DNA from: a virus
DNA length: 29,888 nt
Reading direction: 5' to 3' (one strand)
Virus record (IMG/VR): IMGVR_UViG_3300028388_001448
Location: 1 to 29,888 of that record
The position numbers were made by a program, and so were the translations under genes. Under the pieces are notes generated by a model. That model was not told where the DNA came from. It saw only the letters and a list, made by a program, of their open reading frames with translations, and searched no databases. Numbering within the stretch: the first letter of the stretch is position 1; each line of letters starts with the position of its first letter. Shown one piece after another: positions 7,408 to 15,080 of the stretch.

Positions 7408-10400
7408 TTACAACCCTGCTATTTCACCAGTATTTTTCAATCTCAGCGGAATGTAAATAAATTCAACTGCTTTTACTGGTTCAATTGCTATGTCTAAGTA
7501 TAGTTCGTTACGATCAATTCTAGCCGGTGTGTTGTTTGATTCGTCGCACACTACTAGGAAGTCGTAAAGTCCTCTTGAACCAACTAGTTCAAGCATTAGA
7601 CTTTCTGCTGCTTGTTTGATTTGATCTCTAGTGATCTTATCATTAGGTTCAAAGATATAAGGCTTAGCAAGTTTGTTAAGTTGACTACGTAAGAAGATTA
7701 CTAGTCTTGCAACATTAATTCTATCTAATGAGCTAGATCCTCTTGCACGAGTCTTCTGTCCAAAGTTAACAAGTCCTGCACCTGTAATGAATGTAATTGG
7801 GTTAACATTCTGTGCATACAATGTGTCTCTTTGTCCTTCATTGAGTGCAATACTTACAAATTCGCCCTCGTTATCAATGTATCCTGTTGCCGTAGCATTT
7901 GTAATGCCACCGCGTCTTGTACCTGCTGGTGCAAACCATGGATAACTTACTTGATCGCTTAGTGCAATTGTGCGTAGCATCATGTGACTTGGTGGAACAA
8001 CTACATTGTTACCTGCGTTGTCACTTGTAAATCCTGCTGGATAAAAGATTCCTAAGTACTCGTCTCTGCTTACTAGTCCTTGATCATTATCTTCTACTGC
8101 AAGGTTTACGTTTGTTGCCCACTCATTAAGTGATGTTGCGTCTGGTGTTAGTCTCATTGGACTATCACCTAGGATAAATGCTGTTAAACCTCTATCATAG
8201 TTTAAAGTAACCATTTCACCAATTAATTCTGGATATCCTGGTGTTGCCATCAAGTTAAAGATACGTGATTCGTTGTCTCTAATGTCTTGATTGCTGTTTA
8301 CCATAGCTTGTAGCTGCTGCACAACAACTTTACGCTGTGCAATTCTGCCAAAGCTACCTGAACCGTCTTCTTGGTTAGCACTTTCTGTTACCCATCTGTG
8401 CGGATAGTATGCATCCATTGATTCATCGTTAAAGCGAATATTGTCGCCTGTTGTGTCAACATAGTTGCGTACAAACTTCTTAACATTAAATCCGCTTCTG
8501 CGTGTATTCCATAGCATCATGCCTTTTGGATACAGTGCAGGATCTGGACAATCTGTGTCAACATAGTTGCTTGCTAGTAGATCTTCAATATCTCCTGCTG
8601 CGCTACTGTTTGCACCTGCTGTATTGTAACGTGCATCAGCAAAGATAATACCATTTTCTGTAGTACCATCTGTTTTGTCAACTAGTTCCCACTTGAGTAA
8701 TGCACCGTTATACTTGTAAATTGTTGGATAATTTTCCAAATCCGCTGTGCTTACCCAAAGGTCGCCATTTTTAAGTGCTGTACCGTCTGACTGTGTAGTA
8801 GGCTCACTTGCACTTACAATTGGTCCTGTTGGATTTGTTTGATCACTTGCTGAAGCAACCCAGTATGGAGATGTAGCAGTTAGGTATCCTACCCACTTGC
8901 TGCCATCGTTGATTAGAATGTCTACTTCATCAACAATACTGTTGTACCATAATGCGCCATCTGCTGTTAGTGCTGTTGGTGCATCTTCTCCTGCTGTGTA
9001 GCTTAGTACTTTGAATGAACTTGCAACAAAGTCATTTGCTGTATCACCTGCTGGAGCAGCATATAGATTTGGTGTACCTGTATTTGCATCTACATAAGCA
9101 GCAAAGCCCATAAGTGCTAAAGCACCGTCTGTGTCTGCAATACGGAAATCACCACCTGTTCTGTGCTTGATTACAACTCTATTTTGTGCATCAACTTCTG
9201 CTTCAATGTTAGTAAATCCTGCATCGTTGATTGCGCCTGCAATTACGTCTGCATCACTGCTAGCACCAGTTGTTGTAATACTTACTGTAACTGCACTGTT
9301 TAATGCAGGTTGATTTGTAATTGACTCTTGAATGTCAAATGTGTAAGTAGATGCTGCAACCTGTGTAGTAATCTTGTCACTTGTAATTGTAGTTCCGCCT
9401 GCAACACTCTTACGGAAAATCTTAAATGTTGCTAGTGGATTTGATTCTTCTGCTACGTTGCTTTGAACATATACAGCACCTACTGGAAGATTAGCGCCGC
9501 CGCCTGCTCTATCTAACCAATATAATGCTTGATGGTTTGTTGCATAAATTGGTGCATCAACCTGTTCAAATAGCTGTGTATCAGCATTGTAAACTTTTAC
9601 TCTGTAACGAGCACCTAAATTTGGTTCTGTAGTTTTAACCCAAATAGAACCAGTTGGACGAGGCTCGCTGTCAGCTGTTTTAAACTCTGGAACTTGTGTA
9701 TGTGGAGCAATGTTTAGCTTAGGTGCATAATAAGTTCCTGGTGTTATACCTACTTCTGCTGCTAAACCTGTGCCTTCAGCAATAACAAGTGCTTCGTCTG
9801 TGGATCCGTCATTGAAGACAACCAACTTACCGTCAACAACACTAGCAGTAATACCGTCTGCAATTAAGTTTGTTGTTATGTCTTGTGCAACTGCTGATAG
9901 TGTAGTACCTGTGCTTGTAACAGTAGTACCGTTCATGATTATTGTTGCACCATTTGTTACTGTAGGATTACTTACAGAACCTGTAATTGAACCCCAGCTC
10001 TTTCTCCACTCGTTTCCACCAACTTGTACCCATGCTGTAGAATTTCTGTAGTATAGCTTGTTAATTGTAGTTGTTGTTACAACTGCATAGTCGCCTGCTG
10101 TACCTACTGAAGTTAAAGGAGCACCTGTTGCTTGTCCGCCTACAAGTTTTGTAGTGTCGTTAATAACGATTGGTGTTTTTACTGTAAATGCTTGACCGCC
10201 TGGCACTGTTGCTGCCGAGCCATTCCATTCAAAAATACCAAATGATGTTGTTTGAATGTCAAACCAATATGTGCCGTCTGCAGGATCTGCTGCTGGTGCG
10301 TCTGCGCTTGGTTGTAGTGCGCCTAAGTCAACATCTGCTCTTACAACAAAAGCTCTGTTGCTTACACCTAGCATTGAGTATGCTGCTTGTAATCCGTATT

Positions 10401-10671
10401 CATTAAGTTCTCCACCGTGTATTGGATTATTGTTAGTATCGGTGTAGAATGTTGGATCGCCAAAGGTCTCAGTCAAGTCACGCTGTGATGTAAGCAAGTA
10501 TGGCTTACCAGCATTTGCCTTAAGTGTACCTGGAGCGATACCTGTGCCAGCGCCATTATTTTTGTTTTCGGCGGTGGCAACGAAAATCATTGGAACTGTA
10601 CCTGGTTCAGCTGGAGTGTAAAAACTTTCGTCTATTACGCTGACCTGTACGCCTGGTGATGTTAGTGCCAT
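7408..10671 (-). CDS. gp18: Contractile tail sheath protein gp18, with large internal insertion
   Basis: gp18 subunits wrap the tube and contract to drive it through the host envelope. The N-terminus (MALTSPGVQVSVIDESFY, GTVPMIFVATAENKNNGA, YGLQAAYSMLGVSNRAFVVRADVDL, residues 1-115) and the C-terminal third (about 670-1087, with IAQRKVVVQQLQAMV, NLMATPGYPELI, INVARLVIFLRSQLNKLAKPYIFEPND and AVEFIYIPLRLKNTGEI) are the conserved sheath core. Between them lies an insertion of about 545 residues (120-665) rich in Thr, Ser, Ala and Gly, with repeated Trp/Tyr modules. At 1087 aa it is far longer than T4 gp18 (659 aa). A late promoter at 10708-10715 and an AGGAG site at 10679-10683 precede the ATG. 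The insertion probably forms surface-exposed domains on the tail. This is inferred from the location of variable domains in known sheaths. Confidence 0.95.
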   Translation of the reverse strand: MALTSPGVQVSVIDESFYTPAEPGTVPMIFVATAENKNNGAGTGIAPGTLKANAGKPYLLTSQRDLTETFGDPTFYTDTNNNPIHGGELNEYGLQAAYSMLGVSNRAFVVRADVDLGALQPSADAPAADPADGTYWFDIQTTSFGIFEWNGSAATVPGGQAFTVKTPIVINDTTKLVGGQATGAPLTSVGTAGDYAVVTTTTINKLYYRNSTAWVQVGGNEWRKSWGSITGSVSNPTVTNGATIIMNGTTVTSTGTTLSAVAQDITTNLIADGITASVVDGKLVVFNDGSTDEALVIAEGTGLAAEVGITPGTYYAPKLNIAPHTQVPEFKTADSEPRPTGSIWVKTTEPNLGARYRVKVYNADTQLFEQVDAPIYATNHQALYWLDRAGGGANLPVGAVYVQSNVAEESNPLATFKIFRKSVAGGTTITSDKITTQVAASTYTFDIQESITNQPALNSAVTVSITTTGASSDADVIAGAINDAGFTNIEAEVDAQNRVVIKHRTGGDFRIADTDGALALMGFAAYVDANTGTPNLYAAPAGDTANDFVASSFKVLSYTAGEDAPTALTADGALWYNSIVDEVDILINDGSKWVGYLTATSPYWVASASDQTNPTGPIVSASEPTTQSDGTALKNGDLWVSTADLENYPTIYKYNGALLKWELVDKTDGTTENGIIFADARYNTAGANSSAAGDIEDLLASNYVDTDCPDPALYPKGMMLWNTRRSGFNVKKFVRNYVDTTGDNIRFNDESMDAYYPHRWVTESANQEDGSGSFGRIAQRKVVVQQLQAMVNSNQDIRDNESRIFNLMATPGYPELIGEMVTLNYDRGLTAFILGDSPMRLTPDATSLNEWATNVNLAVEDNDQGLVSRDEYLGIFYPAGFTSDNAGNNVVVPPSHMMLRTIALSDQVSYPWFAPAGTRRGGITNATATGYIDNEGEFVSIALNEGQRDTLYAQNVNPITFITGAGLVNFGQKTRARGSSSLDRINVARLVIFLRSQLNKLAKPYIFEPNDKITRDQIKQAAESLMLELVGSRGLYDFLVVCDESNNTPARIDRNELYLDIAIEPVKAVEFIYIPLRLKNTGEIAGL
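8677..10314 (-). repeat. Insertion with repeated Trp/Tyr modules inside gp18
   Basis: Encodes gp18 residues about 120-665. Related modules recur at about 131-152 (DGTYWF to FEWNGS), 340-372 (TGSIWVKTT to VKVYN), 571-597 (DGALWYN to DGSKWVGY) and 635-664 (NGDLWVST to YKYNGALLKWEL). Each has a G-x-L/I/Y-W strand, then an aromatic-x-x-N/D-G turn and another Trp. The repeats are divergent at the DNA level. Confidence 0.55.
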
Positions 10672-10707
10672 TTTATTTCTCCTATAAGGTATAAGTTGTG
10701 CTATATG

Positions 10708-10715
10708 TATTTAGT
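10708..10715 (-). promoter_or_regulatory. Late promoter octamer ACTAAATA before gp18
   Basis: Minus strand ACTAAATACATATAG, 36 nt upstream of the gp18 ATG, with AGGAG at 10679-10683 in the leader. Six of eight bases match TATAAATA. Confidence 0.55.
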
Positions 10716-10763
10716 CATCTGCAATCAAAAATACCTAAAATAGCAGTATAAAAAGGGGTCAAA

Positions 10764-10778
10764 AAGGTGAGGTAAATA
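10764..10778 (+). promoter_or_regulatory. Shine-Dalgarno overlapping a late-like octamer before the HNH-like gene
   Basis: AAGGTGAGG (10764-10772) lies 10 nt before the ATG at 10783 and is a good ribosome-binding site. It overlaps GGTAAATA (10771-10778), which ends 4 nt before the ATG. If the octamer were the -10 element the ribosome site would not be transcribed, so only one reading can be right. I favour the ribosome site. Confidence 0.45.
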
Positions 10779-10782
10779 CAGT

Positions 10783-11118
10783 ATGAGACCGTTATGTGTA
10801 TGCAGAGCACGACCTGCTGCTATAAATTATAAAAAAGATGGTAAAACTTACTATCGAAAATTATGCGAACGCTGTTTACGCAACGGTAAACATCACGGTA
10901 TACCAAAATGGAAACAGCGCGGATATGTTAAGAAAGATACCTGCGAAAAATGCGGTTTTCATTCACAACACAACGAACAATTTAATGTTTTCCATATAGA
11001 CGGAGATCTAAATAATTGTAGACCCAGTAATCTAAAAACTATCTGTGCTAACTGTCAGCGTATTCTTCAAAAGGACGGGGTGCGCTGGAAGCAAGGTGAT
11101 CTAATCCCTGATTTCTAA
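10783..11118 (+). CDS. Small HNH-like zinc-ribbon protein
   Basis: A 111-aa basic protein with nine cysteines. C5, C7, C28 and C31 can form one zinc site. C54/C57 (CEKCGF) and C88/C91 (CANC) bracket an HNH-type core with H71 (FHIDG) and N83 (SNLKTIC). The usual final His of the HNH motif is Gln92 (CANCQR), so the nuclease may be inactive or use a different residue. I recall close relatives as small conserved proteins in marine T4-like phages. It is the only plus-strand gene in the left 12 kb and converges on the kinase gene, overlapping its 3' end by 71 bp. Possible roles are a DNA-binding accessory protein, an HNH nuclease aiding packaging, or a homing-type remnant. None is proven. Confidence 0.8.
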   Translation: MRPLCVCRARPAAINYKKDGKTYYRKLCERCLRNGKHHGIPKWKQRGYVKKDTCEKCGFHSQHNEQFNVFHIDGDLNNCRPSNLKTICANCQRILQKDGVRWKQGDLIPDF

Positions 11119-11608
11119 ATATAGTTCGTATTAGTACATCTACATTTTTGTGGAGTCTGTCTAGGTCGCCGTTGTTGTCAATTGTGTAGTCACACATCCA
11201 CTGTTCAATGCTCATTGAACTAGGATCCTCAGTAGGCAAGTGGTCGCAACGATCTACCCAAATAGCATAATCAAAAATTTCTTCGTTTTGCATAGCAAAG
11301 AATTCGCGCTTGTTGCGTAGTCCGCAGTATATGTCATGTTTAGCAAACAAATTACGTCCTAGTCGTGCTAGATCATCTTTGCAATAATCGTGTATCATAT
11401 TATACCACTCTGTGCGATGATTATGACGATCTGCATAACATTCTTCTTCACTAGTATATCCGTACTGTGCTTTTAGCTTATCGAATATAAAAAGTTCTGA
11501 ACAAAACTTGCTCGAAGATTCGAATGTGTATCCGTATGTTTCTAACATTTCACAAACAGTATCTTTGCCATGTCGGCCGTGTCCAACTACCAATAGTTTA
11601 GGTAACAT
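11048..11608 (-). CDS. P-loop nucleotide kinase, probably dNMP kinase (T4 gp1-like)
   Basis: A 186-aa P-loop kinase. Residues 6-17 read VVGHGRHGKDTV, a Walker A of the G-x4-GKD-T form used by phage deoxynucleoside monophosphate kinases such as T4 gp1 (241 aa), which phosphorylate dNMPs for phage DNA synthesis. DDLARLGRN (about 78-86) and FDYAIWVDRCDHL (about 111-123) fit the lid/base-binding parts and the aspartate-bearing strand of the fold. A typical bacterial sigma70 promoter, not a late octamer, stands upstream, with AAAGGA 10 nt before the ATG. That fits early expression. The 3' 71 bp overlap the convergent HNH-like gene. Dephospho-CoA kinase or adenylate-kinase-like activity cannot be excluded. 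Confidence 0.7.
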   Translation of the reverse strand: MLPKLLVVGHGRHGKDTVCEMLETYGYTFESSSKFCSELFIFDKLKAQYGYTSEEECYADRHNHRTEWYNMIHDYCKDDLARLGRNLFAKHDIYCGLRNKREFFAMQNEEIFDYAIWVDRCDHLPTEDPSSMSIEQWMCDYTIDNNGDLDRLHKNVDVLIRTIFRNQGLDHLASSAPRPFEEYADS

Positions 11609-11636
11609 AGATTACAATTCCTTTAAGTTAGCTTAT

Positions 11637-11665
11637 ATTATAGTGGAATTTATACGTGATGTCAA
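11637..11665 (-). promoter_or_regulatory. Perfect-consensus sigma70 promoter upstream of the kinase
   Basis: On the minus strand TTGACA (11660-11665) and TATAAT (11637-11642) are separated by exactly 17 bp (11643-11659). Transcription would start near 11630, giving a leader of about 23 nt with AAAGGA (11619-11624). It lies in the 64-bp gap between gp13 and the kinase and would be read by unmodified host RNA polymerase. Confidence 0.88.
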
Positions 11666-11672
11666 GTGTTTT

Positions 11673-12431
11673 TTAGCCGATTGTAAAACCGTAACCTGTG
11701 CCGCCGGATACTGCTTGGCTTACTTCAATTTCTAGTTTTTCCATCTCAGCTTGCGCTTCAGCTTTTAGCGTTTCGCCGTTTAACGCACTGCCGCCTTGTG
11801 GGCCAGCAATAGTAGCAAACTTACTACGTGCTTCGCCTAGCATATACTTACAACTAGCAAGTGTATAATCTTTAAGCCATTGTTTAGCCAAGTAATCGTC
11901 TAACAATTGGCTGTCTGGACGATAATTGTAGCAGTATAACATAACTTCTTCATCGGCTCTAGGACGCTGTAAAATTGTTAGCTTTTTAGTTGTGGTGTTC
12001 CATTTAAATTCAATAAATGAACCAAACATTCTGCCTACTAGTTCTTGATATCCAGCAAACAGTTCGTAAGTAGCTAGGCCACCCATATTACTACTGCTCA
12101 AAAGATAAGTGTTTGTGTATGCTAAATTAAATGGTTCAAATATTGTTCCACCGTCGCCGCCACCTGAACGTGACCCGATACTTCTGCGGAATGCTTTTCT
12201 TACTTCAACAATCTCATTAGGTAATGTGTACTCATTTTGGTCTATGACTAAAGGAAGGAAAATATAACTTTCTTCAACAGAGTTATCAGAACGCTGTCTA
12301 AATCTAGTTAGTGCCTTTGTTAGAGCCGTTTCATAGTGTGAAGGATCTAACTCTACGTCTACCATACCTCCTCCGAGCATATTATAAACGTAATCAAATA
12401 TTTCCTGTTTTTGAGTTGCTAAGTTTGCCAT
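11673..12431 (-). CDS. gp13: Neck protein gp13
   Basis: gp13 is a T4 neck protein that joins with gp14 to seal the filled head and receive the tail. The 252-aa protein is recognisable by a chain of segments I associate with marine T4-like gp13. These are ALTRFRQRSDNSVEESYIFL, EVRKAFRRSIG, a Gly-rich loop GSRSGGGDGGT, YELFAGYQELVGRMFGSFIEFKWN, the strand ITILQRPRADEEVMLYCYNYRP, and KYMLGEARSKFATIAGPQGG near the C-terminus. It is shorter than T4 gp13 (309 aa). The ATG at 12431 has CGGAG 8 nt upstream, placed in a short leader of the minus-strand half of the divergent late promoter. Its usual partner gp14 is divergently transcribed across 38 bp. It has no membrane or signal segment. Confidence 0.82.
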   Translation of the reverse strand: MANLATQKQEIFDYVYNMLGGGMVDVELDPSHYETALTKALTRFRQRSDNSVEESYIFLPLVIDQNEYTLPNEIVEVRKAFRRSIGSRSGGGDGGTIFEPFNLAYTNTYLLSSSNMGGLATYELFAGYQELVGRMFGSFIEFKWNTTTKKLTILQRPRADEEVMLYCYNYRPDSQLLDDYLAKQWLKDYTLASCKYMLGEARSKFATIAGPQGGSALNGETLKAEAQAEMEKLEIEVSQAVSGGTGYGFTIG

Positions 12432-12448
12432 AGAAGTTCTCCGTATAG

Positions 12449-12464
12449 TATTTATCGATAAATA
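12449..12464. promoter_or_regulatory. Palindromic divergent late promoter between gp13 and gp14
   Basis: TATTTATCGATAAATA is a perfect 16-bp palindrome made of two abutting GATAAATA octamers, minus strand 12449-12456 and plus strand 12457-12464. The minus copy serves gp13 with a short leader. The plus copy ends 5 nt before the ATG at 12470 and would make gp14 leaderless. Two polymerases cannot occupy both at once. Confidence 0.72.
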
Positions 12465-12469
12465 TGTTT

Positions 12470-13639
12470 ATGCCAAGATTAAGTTTATACAAACCAGAGC
12501 GCGGAAAAGATTACGAATTTTTGGACAAACAGATACGCGAAATGTTTACAGTGGGCGGCACTGACATTCATGTACACAAGTATCTAGGTCCAGAAAATCC
12601 TGACGATGACAGCGCCACAGCTGATAAGCCTCAGTATGATGCTGTCAAAGAAACAAATATTCAAGATTTGTTGTTCATGGAAAATCGTGATAGAAAATAC
12701 GATCCTAGCATTTATCAAATGCGAGGAATTTACAATGTACAAGATATCGATTTTGATCTTAGCCAGTTTGGATTATTTCTTAGCAACGATACACTTTTTA
12801 TGACTGTGCATATAAAAAGCAGTGTAGAAACTATCGGTAGAAAATTAATGCCGGGTGATGTACTAGAATTGCCTCACCTTAAAGACGAATATGCACTCAA
12901 TGATCACAGTGTTGCACTCAAAAGATTCTATGTTATAGAAGATATTAATCGTGCAGCAGAAGGATTTTCACCAACTTGGTATCCACATTTATACAGATTA
13001 AAACTTAAACAAATTATGGATAGTCAAGAATACAAAGAGATATTAGATTTACCTGCTGACGAAGATAACGAAACAGGTAATACTCTTAGAGACTTGCTGA
13101 GTACTTACGAAAGAGAAATGCAAATCAATGATGCAGTTGTGGCACAGGCAGAAGCAGATGCACCTAAAAGTGGATATGATATCAGTCACTATTATACTCT
13201 TGCTACCAACGATGACGGTAGCGTAGCACTGCAAACTGCGGACGAAACTGATATAGATGCTAGTAATATTAGTCAAACTACAGATGAAGTTACTGACAGA
13301 CCAGAAAGAGAAGGTTACCAAGGTTATTTACTAGGTGTGGAAGATACACCCAATGGTGCTAGTTTTGGTCACGGAATACAATTTCCTTCAAATAATGTTG
13401 AGGGAGACTATTTTTTAAGAACAGATTTTATGCCTAAAAGAATGTTTAGATATGACGGTACACGCTGGGTAAAAGTAAAAGAAGATGTACGTATGACACT
13501 ATCTAATACTGATACTAGGCAGACGCAGAAAACCAGCTTTATTAATAATACTAGAACCAACGAAATTGGTGGTGAACAGGTTACAGAGCGCCAAAGCCTC
13601 AGCAAAGCACTGCGCAAAAAACCAACGGCGGATAACTAA
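12470..13639 (+). CDS. gp14: Neck protein gp14
   Basis: gp14 forms the lower neck ring and with gp13 completes the DNA-filled head. The protein of 389 aa starts MPRLSLYKPERGKDYEFLD. Segments GDVLELPHLKDEYALND, ALKRFYVIEDINRAAEGFSP and WYPHLYRLKLKQ correspond in place to the GDLIYFP and FEINWVEPYDPFY blocks of T4 gp14 (256 aa). The C-terminal part adds an acidic linker and a YDG/Trp module (NNVEGDYFLRTDF to MFRYDGTRWVKV, 13400-13477) that T4 lacks. I chose ATG 12470 over 12464 because 12464 is the last base of the late octamer, which ends exactly 5 nt before 12470. The stop shares bases with the gp15 start, so the two are translationally coupled. Confidence 0.78.
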   Translation: MPRLSLYKPERGKDYEFLDKQIREMFTVGGTDIHVHKYLGPENPDDDSATADKPQYDAVKETNIQDLLFMENRDRKYDPSIYQMRGIYNVQDIDFDLSQFGLFLSNDTLFMTVHIKSSVETIGRKLMPGDVLELPHLKDEYALNDHSVALKRFYVIEDINRAAEGFSPTWYPHLYRLKLKQIMDSQEYKEILDLPADEDNETGNTLRDLLSTYEREMQINDAVVAQAEADAPKSGYDISHYYTLATNDDGSVALQTADETDIDASNISQTTDEVTDRPEREGYQGYLLGVEDTPNGASFGHGIQFPSNNVEGDYFLRTDFMPKRMFRYDGTRWVKVKEDVRMTLSNTDTRQTQKTSFINNTRTNEIGGEQVTERQSLSKALRKKPTADN

Positions 13640-15066
13640 TGCAGCATTTTTATGACGGACAAATAAGAAGATACGTAACTCAAATGACTAGATTAATGAG
13701 TAACTTCAGCTATAAAGACGCTAAAGATCAATTGGTTCAGGTGCCGGTTATGTATGGAGACATTACTCGACAGGTTGGTAGTATACTTAGAGATAATTCA
13801 GAAAACAAAATTCCCAGCGCACCTAGAATGGGTGTGTATATTACTGGTGTAGAGCAAGATATGAACCGCATGGCCGACAGCAGTTATGTAAGCAAGATGA
13901 ATGTTAGAGAAAGAGCATATGACGCTAGTGGTGAGGAATATCTTAACTATCAAGGCAAAAATTACACAGTAGAAAGACTAATGCCTACACCGTATACACT
14001 AAGAATCAATGTTGATTTATGGACCACAAACACTGACCAAAAACTTCAGTTATTGGAGCAGATACTTACACTGTTTAATCCTACACTAGAAATACAAACC
14101 ACAGACAATTACATAGACTGGACCAGTCTTACCGCTGTAAGCATAGAAAATATCAACTTTAGTAGTAGAAGTATTCCAGTAGGCGTTGAGTCAGAAATTG
14201 ATGTAGCAACCATGGGATTTATTATTCCAATTTATTTAAGTCCACCTGTCAAAGTAAAACGCTTAGGTGTAATAACAAATATTATTGCAAGCATACACGA
14301 CGAAAGCAAAGGTACCGTTGAGCTAGATGTTGCTACTCCACAACTGGATGCATGGGACGATAGTATTATTGTTGGTCGTGTAGACAAAGACGGTAACGAG
14401 ATTTACGAAACCAGCAACAACACCAATGTAGTAACAACCACATATCGCGACTATGATTTGTTTGTAAACGGTAATATTGTACAACTGATTAACAATGGCA
14501 GAGTTGGAGACACTTATTGGACTGGCGTTTTTGATGCAATACCAGGAACATATCAACCAGGTATAAGTCAAATCTATCTACAAAGATTAGATTTTCAGGA
14601 TCAAGAATACAATATTGTAGGCACAGTAGCAATCAATGATGCTGATTCCACACAGCTTATTGTAAACTGGGACGCAGATACAATGCCCAACGACACGGTA
14701 ATAAACGGACCTAATGGCGATAAGAGTAAGATCGATTATATAATAGATCCTTCAAACTTCAATCCAAATGATATAAAAACAGCAGGCGTAAGAGTTTTGC
14801 TTCTGTCAGATATAGGCAATGCAGAAAATACCAGTGGACCTGCTGCATGGAAAAATGATAATGACTCTGACACCATAGCAGGCGCAAACGACATACTAGA
14901 GTGGAGCGGAACAGCGTGGAGTATTGTCTTTGATAGTAGCCAAGAAAACAACATAGCATACACCACCAATCTTAATACAGGAAAACAGTATCGCTGGGAC
15001 GGCGAAGAATGGTTACAGAGTGTAGACGGTGATTATCCAAGAGGTACTTGGCGTCTAGCACTATAA
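13639..15066 (+). CDS. gp15: Tail sheath stabiliser/completion protein gp15
   Basis: gp15 caps the tail tube and sheath and binds the neck. The N-terminal FYDGQIRRYVTQMTRLMSNFSYKD closely parallels FYNSSFRRYATLMGDLFSNIQIK of T4 gp15. The following VPVMYGDITRQ, the acidic LMPTPYTLRINVDLWTTNTDQKLQLLEQIL and the IPIYLSPPVKV segment cover the known 272-aa domain (about residues 1-215). The remaining 260 residues are an extension absent from T4. It ends in WSGTAWSIVFDSS and a terminal GKQYRWDGEEWLQSVDGD module similar to those in gp14 and gp18. The ATG overlaps the gp14 stop (TAATG), with GGCGG upstream. The Nudix promoter begins 2 bp after its stop. Confidence 0.9.
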   Translation: MQHFYDGQIRRYVTQMTRLMSNFSYKDAKDQLVQVPVMYGDITRQVGSILRDNSENKIPSAPRMGVYITGVEQDMNRMADSSYVSKMNVRERAYDASGEEYLNYQGKNYTVERLMPTPYTLRINVDLWTTNTDQKLQLLEQILTLFNPTLEIQTTDNYIDWTSLTAVSIENINFSSRSIPVGVESEIDVATMGFIIPIYLSPPVKVKRLGVITNIIASIHDESKGTVELDVATPQLDAWDDSIIVGRVDKDGNEIYETSNNTNVVTTTYRDYDLFVNGNIVQLINNGRVGDTYWTGVFDAIPGTYQPGISQIYLQRLDFQDQEYNIVGTVAINDADSTQLIVNWDADTMPNDTVINGPNGDKSKIDYIIDPSNFNPNDIKTAGVRVLLLSDIGNAENTSGPAAWKNDNDSDTIAGANDILEWSGTAWSIVFDSSQENNIAYTTNLNTGKQYRWDGEEWLQSVDGDYPRGTWRLAL

Positions 15067-15067
15067 A

Positions 15068-15075
15068 GATAATTA
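15068..15075 (+). promoter_or_regulatory. Late promoter octamer GATAATTA, leaderless type
   Basis: GATAATTA, then CTAGT, then the ATG at 15081. This is the GATAATTA variant also found at both promoters in 25584-25600, with the same 5-nt spacing. There is no Shine-Dalgarno site. Confidence 0.55.
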
Positions 15076-15080
15076 CTAGT

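Noticed and set aside
15048-15080. TTG start for the Nudix gene inside the end of gp15
   Set aside because: A TTG with 3-nt spacing to the nearest AAGAGG is poor, while the ATG at 15081 has the 5-nt octamer spacing seen elsewhere.
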